A DNA stretch of 64,000 nt from JBHJGP01 sp050331695 (GTDB taxonomy: Bacteria; Pseudomonadota; Alphaproteobacteria; Geminicoccales; Geminicoccaceae), in NCBI GenBank assembly GCA_050331695.1, contig JBHJGP010000001.1, forward strand, positions 1 through 64,000. Direction: 5' to 3'. The position numbers and the translations under genes are program-made. How positions within the stretch are numbered: position 1 is the stretch's first letter; the number at the start of each line of letters is the position of its first letter. Under the pieces are notes generated by a model. That model searched no databases, had not been told where the DNA came from, and saw nothing but the letters and a program-made list of their open reading frames with translations. Below are positions 49,552-58,700 of the stretch, piece by piece.

Positions 49552-50982
49552 ATGGATCTCGGCCTCCGCCTGGACCTTCGCCAGAAGCAGTCGCTGGTCA
49601 TGACGCCCCAGCTTCAGCAGGCGGTGAAGCTTTTGCAGATGTCGAACTTGGATTTGAGCGAGTTCGTCGAGCAAGAAATCGCGGAAAACCCTTTTCTGGA
49701 GCGAGGCCAGGAGGCCGGCGAGAACGAGGTGACGCTCGACGCGGCGGAGCCCGGTCCGGGCTCGGAGTGGGATGCCCGGGACGAAAGCAGGCCCGATCTT
49801 CCGCGGGACAGCGCGTCAGATCAGGCATTAATCGTCGGCTCCACGGCGGCCGGCGGCGGTTTTGATGGCGATCTGCCGGACTTCGAGCAGCGTTTCGCTC
49901 AAACCAGGAGCCTGCAGGATCACTTACGTGATCAGCTGGTCTGTGCCACCGGCGACGTCTTGGCCAGGCGGGTGGGCGCGTATCTGATCGATGGTCTCGA
50001 CGAGGCCGGCTATCTGCACCTCGATCTGGCGGACGCGGCGGAGGAGTTGGCCTGCAAGGCGGCCGAGATCGAGGCTGTTCTCACCCTGGTTCAAACCTTC
50101 GAGCCGACCGGCGTGTTCGCCCGATCACCGGCCGAGTGTCTTGGCCTGCAGCTTCGTGAACGCGATCGCTGCGATCCGTGCATGCAACGGCTGTTGGACA
50201 ATCTCGACGGCCTCATAGGCTTGGATCCCGCGGCTCTTGCGCGGCGCTGTGGCGTCGATCGGGACGAGCTGATGGACATGATCCACGAGCTCAAGCAGTT
50301 GGACCCCAAGCCAGGGCTCGCCTTCGCCGCGTCGGAGACGAATACGGTCGTGCCCGACATCGTGGTGACGCCTCGGCGTGATGGCTGGCGGATCGAGCTC
50401 AATCCCGCCACCTTGCCCCGGGTCCTGGTGTCGGCCGACTACTATGCCGAGATCAGATCGCTGGTGAATGAGCCGGCGGAGAAGAGCTACGTAGCCGAGC
50501 GCTTCCAGTCCGCGAGCTGGCTCGCCAAGGCGCTCGATCAGCGCGCCCGGACCATGATGCGGGTGAGCGAGGTGGTGGTCGAGCACCAGGACGCGTTTCT
50601 GCGCCGTGGCGTCCGTCATCTGAAGCCGCTGGTGTTGCGCGAGGTTGCCGAAGCGACGGGCCTGCACGAAAGCACGGTCAGCCGGGCCACGACCGACAAA
50701 TATCTGGCGACGCCCCAGGGAACGATCCCGTTCAAATATCTGTTCACCAACGCGGTGAGCGGCGATCAGGGCGACGGCGTGGCGGCGGAAGCGGTCCGCC
50801 AGCAAATCAAGGACCTGATCGAACGCGAGGCAGCGGAGCAAGTCCTGTCTGATGACCGCATCGTCGAGATCCTGGCGACGCGCGGCGTCAAGATCGCCAG
50901 ACGAACGGTCGCCAAATACCGGGATTCACTGGGCATCCCATCGTCGAGCCGCCGCCGCCGGGTAAAGGCGCTCGCCGGCTGA
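49552..50982 (+). CDS. rpoN: RNA polymerase sigma-54 factor
   Basis: 476 residues. Region I is glutamine-rich (DLRQKQSLVMTPQLQQAVKL, LLQMSNLDLSEFVEQEIAEN), followed by an acidic linker, the core-binding domain, a helix-turn-helix (GLHESTVSRATTDKYLATPQ) and the RpoN box ARRTVAKYRDSLGIPSS. It directs activator-dependent transcription at -24/-12 promoters. The hpf and ptsN genes that usually follow rpoN are absent; a 372-base spacer and the Alg8-like gene follow instead. Confidence 0.95.
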   Translation: MDLGLRLDLRQKQSLVMTPQLQQAVKLLQMSNLDLSEFVEQEIAENPFLERGQEAGENEVTLDAAEPGPGSEWDARDESRPDLPRDSASDQALIVGSTAAGGGFDGDLPDFEQRFAQTRSLQDHLRDQLVCATGDVLARRVGAYLIDGLDEAGYLHLDLADAAEELACKAAEIEAVLTLVQTFEPTGVFARSPAECLGLQLRERDRCDPCMQRLLDNLDGLIGLDPAALARRCGVDRDELMDMIHELKQLDPKPGLAFAASETNTVVPDIVVTPRRDGWRIELNPATLPRVLVSADYYAEIRSLVNEPAEKSYVAERFQSASWLAKALDQRARTMMRVSEVVVEHQDAFLRRGVRHLKPLVLREVAEATGLHESTVSRATTDKYLATPQGTIPFKYLFTNAVSGDQGDGVAAEAVRQQIKDLIEREAAEQVLSDDRIVEILATRGVKIARRTVAKYRDSLGIPSSSRRRRVKALAG

Positions 50983-51354
50983 AGAGAGCTGCGCACGGTC
51001 CGTGTCTCAGCCGCTTTTTTCTGCGGGGTTCGACTTGCGGGCAAAAAGGTTTTGCAAACCTTCTCCACCTTGAGTTGCATTTCGGTTATAGACAGCTGCG
51101 GAAAACCCTTATGGTGAGCCAGGAGGCTTCAGAGCTGTTTCTCTTTCCGCCCACGCGGGACACCGCTGCAAGGGGTGCAGGGCAAATGAAAGCGATTGTC
51201 GTAGTGCTGTCGTTGGCGCCGGGAAACCGATGATATCAAAGGTTTCTCGAGCTGCCGGCGTGAAGACCAACTTACCGATCCGGACTAGGAACGGCTTTCG
51301 GCCATCCGCGCGTGGGACGGTTGGGGATGGGACCTTTCGGAGGAAAGCCCGCCC
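50983..51354. other. Spacer between rpoN and the alg8-like operon
   Basis: 372 bases with no convincing gene. Small inverted repeats are present (GGTTT-TGC-AAACC near 51047; CTGCA-AGGGG-TGCAG at 51166-51180), and a 15-codon frame at 51186. I see no clear riboswitch consensus. It probably holds the rpoN end and the promoter or leader of the polymer operon. Confidence 0.5.
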
Positions 51355-52986
51355 GTGACCGGCATCGCTTTTTTCGTCCTTCTGCTAGCGGCGCTGGTCG
51401 TCAACGCTCCGGCCGAGGTCGTGACGCCCGAGGCGAGCGCCTTCTTTTTCCTCCTGGGCGGCATCGGCTTGTGGCGGTACAGCTGGTGGCTCCTGCACCT
51501 GGTGCGATCGAACATCTATCGGCGCTGGACGTTTCCTCGGTGGCGGCGCGTCGCCCAGCGCATGACCCCCCGCATCCGCGCGCGGCAAAGCACGGCGCCG
51601 AACGTCAACTACCCGCTTGACGGCGGCAGTAGTGGTAACGGTGTCGTCGTCGGCGAGATCTTGCCTGCGGAGAAGGACGAACCGCCGGACCTACCGCCGA
51701 TCCTGGCTGAGACGTTCATCGTCATCACCAGCTTCCGGATACCGACCGAGACCAGCATGGGCTGCTTTTCCGCGGCGGTCGATGAAGCGATCTCCTGCGG
51801 CCGTCCCTGCACCATCGTCGCCTCGATCGTGGAGATGGCCGACCAGCGCACCATCAAGACGATCTTCGCCAGCCGGCGGCCGCCGTCCCATGTTCGGTTG
51901 ACCTTCGTCCGCCTCAAGGGCAAGGGCAAGCGGGAGGCCCTGGCGGCGGCGCTCAACGCCGTTTCGCGGATGCGGCCCGGCGCCGGCGCGTCCGTGATCG
52001 TCATGGACGGCGATACGCTGCTGCCACCCGGCACCATAGCCCGGACCCTCGTCTTCTTCGACCTGATGCCGTCGGTCGGCGGCATCACCACGGATGAGGA
52101 TTGCCGGGTCCGATCGAAGAATCCTTGGCTGATCGACTGGCACCGACTGCGTTTCGTGCAAAGACATATGCTGATGTCGTCGCTTGCCCTCTCCAAGCGG
52201 CTGATGGCGATGACCGGCCGTCTCAGCGCCTTCCGGGCGGAAATCGCGACCGATCCCGACTTCATCGCCATCGTCGCCGACGACCATCTCGAGCATTGGC
52301 GGTTGGGGCGCATCGATTTCCTCACCGGTGAGGACAAGTCGACCTGGTTCTGGCTCCTGAAAAAGCGCTGGGACATGCTTTACGTCCCGGACGTCAAGGT
52401 GGTCACGATCGAACATCCGCCGTCGGAGCGTTTCGTGAGCGCATCGAGCCAGCTCATGGTCCGCTGGTTCGGCAATATGCTCAGAACCAATGGCCGGGCG
52501 ATCCGGCTCGGTCTCAGGCGCATGCCGCCCTTCTTCTGGTGGTGTCTGATCGATCAGCGGATCTCGATCTGGACGCCCCTGATCGGCCCCGTGGCCGTGA
52601 CCCTGCTCTCGCTCACCTCGTCGGTCGGCTACATCTACGCCTATCTGATCTGGGTCCTCGCGACGCGCCTGTTGCTGAGCCTGGGCTTGCTCACGGTGAG
52701 GCCCTGGACCACAGGTAGCGTGCCGATCCTGCTCTATTACAGCCAGGTCTTCGGCGCGATGGTGAAGGTCTACGTCTCCTTCCGTCTCGAACGACAGGCC
52801 TGGACCCGGCAGAACATCACGCTGGAAACACCCCAAGGCAATTGGAACGATCGGGTCTCCTTGTGGACGACCCGCTACATTCACGGCCTTTCCCTTGCCG
52901 CCCTGGTGGTCCTGGTAGCGATGATGACCGGCGTATTGGCCTGGCCCGGCGTGCCCGACGTCACCCTCCTCAAGCCGTCAAACTGA
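51355..52986 (+). CDS. alg8: Alg8-like membrane glycosyltransferase (mannuronan synthase type)
   Basis: 543 residues; GTG start with GGAGGAAA upstream. Two N-terminal membrane segments, ending in LWRYSWWLLHLVRSNIYRRW as in Alg8, then a cytosolic GT2 domain with VMDGDTLLP (DxD near residue 218), DDHLEHWRLG (catalytic base region) and QLMVRWFGNMLRTNGRAIRL (QxxRW-type), then several C-terminal membrane segments. Alg8 polymerises GDP-mannuronate and moves the chain across the inner membrane. The Alg44-like partner follows after six bases. The polymer may be alginate or a close relative; algD, algG, algK and algE are not in the window. Confidence 0.88.
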   Translation: MTGIAFFVLLLAALVVNAPAEVVTPEASAFFFLLGGIGLWRYSWWLLHLVRSNIYRRWTFPRWRRVAQRMTPRIRARQSTAPNVNYPLDGGSSGNGVVVGEILPAEKDEPPDLPPILAETFIVITSFRIPTETSMGCFSAAVDEAISCGRPCTIVASIVEMADQRTIKTIFASRRPPSHVRLTFVRLKGKGKREALAAALNAVSRMRPGAGASVIVMDGDTLLPPGTIARTLVFFDLMPSVGGITTDEDCRVRSKNPWLIDWHRLRFVQRHMLMSSLALSKRLMAMTGRLSAFRAEIATDPDFIAIVADDHLEHWRLGRIDFLTGEDKSTWFWLLKKRWDMLYVPDVKVVTIEHPPSERFVSASSQLMVRWFGNMLRTNGRAIRLGLRRMPPFFWWCLIDQRISIWTPLIGPVAVTLLSLTSSVGYIYAYLIWVLATRLLLSLGLLTVRPWTTGSVPILLYYSQVFGAMVKVYVSFRLERQAWTRQNITLETPQGNWNDRVSLWTTRYIHGLSLAALVVLVAMMTGVLAWPGVPDVTLLKPSN

Positions 52987-52992
52987 GGCAAA

Positions 52993-54030
52993 ATGATGCA
53001 ACCACAAGTCGTCCATGAAGCCGAAGTCCACCGCCAGCACGTGCGGCTCAAGGTGCCGATCCGGGCGGAGATCGACGGCACGCCGTTCACCGTGGACGAC
53101 TGGTCCATGGGCGGCTTCGGTGTCGAGCAGGAGATGACCTCCAGGCATCCGGGTGAAACCTTCCAGTCCAAGCTGACCTTTCCGTTCGAGGACTTCGCCA
53201 TCACCCTCGATCTCAGTTGTCAGTTGGTCTACATCGTCGACGACAACAGCCGCTTCGGCTGCCGCTTCGCCGGCTTGTCGGAGGGCCAGCTGGCCCTGTT
53301 CCGCTACGTGGTCGACGCCTATCTGAGCGGCGAGAGCGTCAGCGCTGGCGACATCTTGGCGGTGCGGTCGCGCGACAATACCGCCGACGCCCGCACCTCG
53401 CCCCGCCTGTTAGATGCCTATGAGGAAGAGACCAGCCGGGTGCCTCTGGTGCCTCGGCTTCTGGGCTATGCCGCCGTTCTCGCACTCACCGTCCTGGTTG
53501 CCTGGGGGGCCTGGCAAGGCTTTCGCGAGCGCTACCTGACGGTCCGCTCCCTCACCGCGACCGTCGACGCGCCGGTGATCGATCTCAGGGCACCGGTCGC
53601 CGGCACGGTGCTCTCACTCACCCGCACCCAGCGGTTCGAGCGGGGCGCTCTCGCCGCCCGCATCGATACCGAGGAGCGGGGCGTGGTCGAGGTACGCAGC
53701 CCCTGCGAATGCGCAGCCCTCGATCAGGGCCTGTTCGTCGGCCAATATATCGACGCCGGTGCCACCATCTTCGAATTGGTCGCCCTCGATCAGCCTTTGT
53801 TCGTCGACGCCCGGTTGCCGCTTGAGGATCTGAGCCGGGTCGCCGTCGGCGATCGGGTCGAGATGAGGATCCCGGGCCAGGGCGATATGCTGGTCGGCCA
53901 GGTGGAGAAGGTCGACGTGAAGCGCCAGCCGGACAGCGTCGACGACACCGCGGCGCGGGTGGTGATCAGGCCGGACGCCCCCTTTGCCCTGGGTGACCTG
54001 GGCACGTTCGTTCAGGTGACCATCCGCTAG
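52993..54030 (+). CDS. alg44: Alg44-like PilZ-domain polymerisation protein
   Basis: 345 residues. N-terminal PilZ domain (about 13-107) with the c-di-GMP motifs RQHVR and DWSMGGFG, then one membrane segment (LGYAAVLALTVLVAWGAWQG) and a periplasmic membrane-fusion-type barrel-sandwich domain (PVAGTVLSLTRTQRFERGAL, QYIDAGATIFELVALDQPLF). In Pseudomonas, c-di-GMP binding to this domain is required for alginate polymerisation. Both key arginines are present, so control by c-di-GMP is expected. Confidence 0.9.
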   Translation: MMQPQVVHEAEVHRQHVRLKVPIRAEIDGTPFTVDDWSMGGFGVEQEMTSRHPGETFQSKLTFPFEDFAITLDLSCQLVYIVDDNSRFGCRFAGLSEGQLALFRYVVDAYLSGESVSAGDILAVRSRDNTADARTSPRLLDAYEEETSRVPLVPRLLGYAAVLALTVLVAWGAWQGFRERYLTVRSLTATVDAPVIDLRAPVAGTVLSLTRTQRFERGALAARIDTEERGVVEVRSPCECAALDQGLFVGQYIDAGATIFELVALDQPLFVDARLPLEDLSRVAVGDRVEMRIPGQGDMLVGQVEKVDVKRQPDSVDDTAARVVIRPDAPFALGDLGTFVQVTIR

Positions 54031-54076
54031 GGGCCTAAGCCCCGGTCGAACGCCTTTTGCCGACGGGAGCTAACCC

Positions 54077-55468
54077 ATGTCCGCAATCACCGCTCAACCC
54101 TTCGTACCGGTGCTTCTCGCAGGCGGTTCCGGCACCCGGCTCTGGCCCATAAGCCGCCAGCGTTTCCCCAAACACCTGACACGGATCGTCGGCCAGGAAA
54201 GCTTTATGCAAGAGGCCGCCCGTCGCGCCCTGCAATTGGCCCCGGCGGACCATGTCCTGACGGTGGGTGCCGCCGTACAGGAGTTCGATCTGAAGCGCCA
54301 ATTGGGTGACGTGCAGCCCCAGCTCACCGCCGGCGTCCTGCTCGAGCCCTCGGCGCGCAACACGGCCGCGGCCTGCGGTTTCGCCGCCCATGTCGCGATC
54401 CACCGTTTCGGTCCGGACGCTTGTTTGTGGATCTGTCCCAGCGACCATGTGTTTGCCGATGAGCCGGTCCTGGTCGAGGCGGTCGCGCGGGCCCGAACGC
54501 TGGCCGCTCAGGGTCATATCGTCACGTTCGGCATTCAGCCCAGCCGCGCCGAGACCGGCTTCGGCTACATCGAGGCCGGCGAGCCGATCGAAGCCGGTGG
54601 CTTCCGGGTTGCCCGTTTCGTTGAAAAACCGCCGCTCGACGACGCGATCCGGATGGTCGAGAGCGGCCGGTTTCAATGGAACAGCGGCATGTTCGTGTTT
54701 CGCGCAGCTACCTTGCTGGATGAGCTTAATCACCACGCGCCGGCGATCGCGGAGCCTCTGCGCCGGGCCTGCGGGGCCGGCCATTCCCGAGGTGATGCCA
54801 AGCTTTTCGCCTCGATCCCGAGCGAGCCCATCGACAAGGCGGTGATGGAAAAATCAGCGCATGTCGCCGTGCTGCCGATCGATCCCGGCTGGTCCGATCT
54901 CGGCACCTGGCAGGCGATCTGGGAGTTCGAACAGGGCGACGATGCTCCGCGGCCGGAGGCGAACGTGGTCAGGGGTGACGTCGTCAGTCTCGGCACCAGC
55001 GGCTGCTACCTATCGTCGACGTCGAAGCTGGTCGCCGCGGCCGGGGTTCAGGACCTGGCGGTGATCGAAACGTCCGACGCGGTTTTGGTGGCACCGCGCA
55101 ACGGCTCCGATGCGGTCAAGGCCCTGGTCGGTGCTCTGGCGGCGGCGGACCGGCCCGAGGTCGACCGCCACCTCGAGAGCAACCGGCCGTGGGGCACGAG
55201 CCGTCAGATCGAGCAGGACACCAGGCGGGCTTTGGTCTCCCATAAAGTTCGCCCCGACGGCCGCCTGCTAATCGTCGCCGGTACCAGCGAGCGCGTGCGC
55301 CTGATCCTGATCGATGGCGAGATCCTCTACAAGGACGGGTCCGGGGAGGCGGTCGCGGCGACGGGGGCTACCATCTCGGTCGGTGACGGGGCGACGTTGG
55401 AGCTGGTCAACACCAGCACCGGCCCGGCGGAATTGATCGAGATCCGCATGGTGGACGCGCCCTCCTAG
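54077..55468 (+). CDS. Mannose-1-phosphate guanylyltransferase with degenerate isomerase domain (AlgA-like)
   Basis: 463 residues. The N-terminal nucleotidyltransferase is intact: VLLAGGSGTRLWPISRQRFP, LEPSARNTAAA, PSDHVF, RFVEKPPLDD and NSGMFVF. It makes GDP-mannose. The C-terminal ~95 residues keep the NRPWGTSRQI start of the type II phosphomannose isomerase cupin, but where the family has QMHHHRAEHW (metal ligands) this protein has LIVAGTSERV. It therefore probably lacks isomerase activity and depends on another source of mannose 1-phosphate. It closes the alg8-alg44 operon, with a 46-base gap. Confidence 0.88.
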   Translation: MSAITAQPFVPVLLAGGSGTRLWPISRQRFPKHLTRIVGQESFMQEAARRALQLAPADHVLTVGAAVQEFDLKRQLGDVQPQLTAGVLLEPSARNTAAACGFAAHVAIHRFGPDACLWICPSDHVFADEPVLVEAVARARTLAAQGHIVTFGIQPSRAETGFGYIEAGEPIEAGGFRVARFVEKPPLDDAIRMVESGRFQWNSGMFVFRAATLLDELNHHAPAIAEPLRRACGAGHSRGDAKLFASIPSEPIDKAVMEKSAHVAVLPIDPGWSDLGTWQAIWEFEQGDDAPRPEANVVRGDVVSLGTSGCYLSSTSKLVAAAGVQDLAVIETSDAVLVAPRNGSDAVKALVGALAAADRPEVDRHLESNRPWGTSRQIEQDTRRALVSHKVRPDGRLLIVAGTSERVRLILIDGEILYKDGSGEAVAATGATISVGDGATLELVNTSTGPAELIEIRMVDAPS

Positions 55469-55745
55469 CACCGAAGACGAGCAGCCTATTCTCTTGGCGG
55501 GGTGTCCGAAGATTACCGACATCCCAGGCGATGACGGTCATCCAGAATACAACCTTGAAAGGATTTAGTTTAGCTTTCTATTGACATTTAAGGTGGAAAA
55601 ATTTTTACGTGCGCGTGCGTTTTCGCGTATTCGTCATCAACGAAGACAACTGTTCGCTTGGGCCGTTTGCGGAGGACGAAACTATTCGGCATTCAACAAT
55701 CCAATCGACCGACGCCAATTGCTTCGGCTTTGTCGGGGTGGCGAT
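55469..55745. other. AT-rich spacer before the CheB/CheR-kinase gene
   Basis: 277 bases. The part 55550-55620 is clearly AT-rich, with TTGACA at 55581-55586 as a possible -35 box; the -10 region is poor. The frame of the next gene is open through it, but protein homology and a GGGGTGG-like ribosome site support the start at 55746. Confidence 0.45.
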
Positions 55746-58700
55746 ATGAGTAGCATCGCGAACGATCACGAAGCGGTCGAAACACCCGGTGTCGCCGAAG
55801 CCCCGGTAGCGTTTGACGATCAGGCCGTCGAGGAACGAAGCGACAGCACGTCGCACATCGTCGCCATCGGTGCTTCCGCCGGCGGCCTCGAGCCTTTGCA
55901 GATCTTCTTCGACGCCATGAAATCCAATACCAGCGTGGCGTTTGTGGTCATCCAGCATCTGTCACCCGACTACAAAAGCCTGATGGACGAGCTTTTGGCC
56001 CGTCATACCGACATGGCGATCCACCGGGTCACCGATCGGATGGCCGTCGAGCCGAACTCGATCTACCTGATCCCGCCGCGCTCCGAGATGATCGTCTCCA
56101 ACGGTCTCCTCCTGCTAAGCGACCGGGACGAGGATGACCCGAGTTATCTGCCGGTCGACACCTTCATGAAGTCGCTCGCCGAAGAGCGCGCGGAAACCGC
56201 CGTCGCCATCATCCTTTCGGGCACCGGCAGCGACGGCAGCCGCGGCGCCAGCGCCATTCGCGAAGCCGGCGGTCTGGTTCTCGTGCAGGCGCCGGAGACG
56301 GCCAGTTTCGACGGCATGCCACAGTCGGCGATAGCCGCGAGCGCGGCGCATCTCGAAATGGCGCCGTCCGACATGCCGGACATCCTCCTCAAACATGTCA
56401 GCAGTGACGGGCTCGCCATCGAGGAACTGACCACGCCGGAGGTCTTCCTCGATCCGCTTCGCCAGATCCTCGAGCTGCTGAGGCGACGGTTCGGTCCCGA
56501 TTTCGGCTATTACAAGAGCTCGACCGTGGGCCGCCGGATCAACCGCCGGGCCGAGCTCAAGAACATCCCGGACCTCGCCACCTACGCCGAGTTGTTGCGC
56601 GAGAAGCCGGAAGAACTGGAGCTGCTGTACCACGATCTTCTGATCGGGGTGACGTCGTTCTTCCGGGACGCCGACGCCTTCCATGAGCTGGCGAGGACGG
56701 TCATTCCCGATCTGGTCGAACGGATGAGCGCCGACCGACAGATCCGGATCTGGGTGGCCGGTTGCGCCACCGGCGAGGAGGTCTATTCGATCGCCATTTT
56801 GATCGCCGAACAGGCGAAGCAAATGGGTAAGTCGGTCAATCTGAAGATCTTCGCAACCGACATTCACGAGGGCTCGCTGGCTATCGCCGGCGAGGGCTTT
56901 TATCCGGCCGGCAGGTCAAATGGGCTAGGCCAGGAGCGTATCGAGCGTTACTTCGACAAGGTCGAAACTGGTTATAAAGTTCGGGCGCACCTGCGCAGGC
57001 AGATCGTCTTCAGCACCCACAATTTGCTGCGCGATCCGCCGTTCACTCGAATGGATCTGGTGAGCTGCCGCAATCTTCTCATCTATTTCCGCGACATTGC
57101 CCAGAGAAAGTCGCTGGCGCTGTTCCACTTCTCCCTTCGGCGCCAGGGCTATTTGTTCCTGGGCAGCAGCGAGACGGTCGCCAAGCTTGATGTCGAGCTG
57201 GAACCGGTGAACGGCAGGTTGCGCATCTACCGAAAACTCCGCGATCGCCGGCTTGCCGCGACCGCTTCACTCCTGCCGATAAGCACCCGGGACAACACCT
57301 GGTCACCGACCGAGCAGCGCCGTGAGCTCCGCTTTTCCGGCTCCCAGCCACCACCTTTAAAAGCCGCCTACGATCGGCTCTTAGACGAGTATGCGCCGGC
57401 ATCGCTGCTGGTGGAGGCATCGGGCGAGGTCGTGCACGTTTTCGGCGATGCTGCGAAATTCTTGCGCCCGCCGCAACCGGGTGTGGTCTCCCGGAGAGCA
57501 GGCGACGTGGTCGTCCAGGAACTTTCGATAGCCGTTAGCACGGCGATGGAGCGGACCCTGAGGCACGGGCTCAAGACGGCCAGCCATCAATTGACAGTCA
57601 AGTCGACTGACGATGAGCGACACCTCATCGTTTCGGTGATCGCTGAACCGATCAAACTGCCGGATAGTCAGAAGACCAGCTACTGCCTGATCCGGCTGAT
57701 TATCGAGGGCCCGCCGATTGCCAACGAAGGCGAGGACGGCGCCGGTACCTCGCCTTCTTTGATCAGCGCCGAACCCCAACCCCGGATTGCCCAGCTCGAG
57801 GCATCTTTGCAGGCGACCGAGGAAAACCTGCAAGCGACAATCGAGGAACTCGAGGCCAGCAATGAGGAACTGCAGGCTTCCAATGAAGAGTTAATGTCTT
57901 CGAATGAAGAGCTTCAGAGCACCAATGAAGAACTTCACTCGCTCAACGAGGAACTGCACACCGTCAGCGCCGAGCACGAGCAGAAAATCTCGGAGCTTTC
58001 TCAAGTCAATCACGATATGGAGCATCTTCTTCGAGCGACAGGAAATGGAACCATCTTCGTTGACAAAGACCTGAAAATACGAAAATTCACGCCAGCGGCA
58101 GCGTCGATCTTTAATCTTGTCAAATACGACATCGGTCGGCCGATCGACCATATAACCCATCGTTTCGTTGACGAAAAATTTCACGACAATATTCGGAAAG
58201 CTTGTCATGACGGTAGTAAGTTCGAGAAAGAAATCGAGGTTAAGGGTGACCGCACTTATCTCTTGCGGATGCAGCCCTACTATCGGGATGGTGGGCATAT
58301 TGATGGCGCAATCATTATCTGTATCGATATTGAAGAGCTCAAGCAGGCAAGGACCGAGGCTGAACAGAACCGTGACCGTATTCAAAGTTTCCTTGCCACC
58401 GCATCGGATTGGATCTGGGAAACCGACGTCGAACATCGTTTCACTTTTGAGAGCGAAAATGTCTCGATTATGGGCGTGGGGCCGACCGAGGTTATCGGCA
58501 AGACCCGCTGGGAAAAGGCAGGGGTCGATCCGTCCGAACATGAGCTTTGGGCCAAACATCTAGCAGATCTTGCCGCGCGCAAGCCGTTCACGGATTTCGA
58601 GTACGCAATCACCAATCCGGCAGGACAGCGCCGCTACGCCCGCATTAGTGGCATGCCCATATTTGCTGACGATGGCGCATTTGTTGGATACCGCGGGACA

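Noticed and set aside
51166..51200. c-di-GMP riboswitch before the alg8-like gene
   Set aside because: Small hairpins exist, but I could not match the GEMM consensus.
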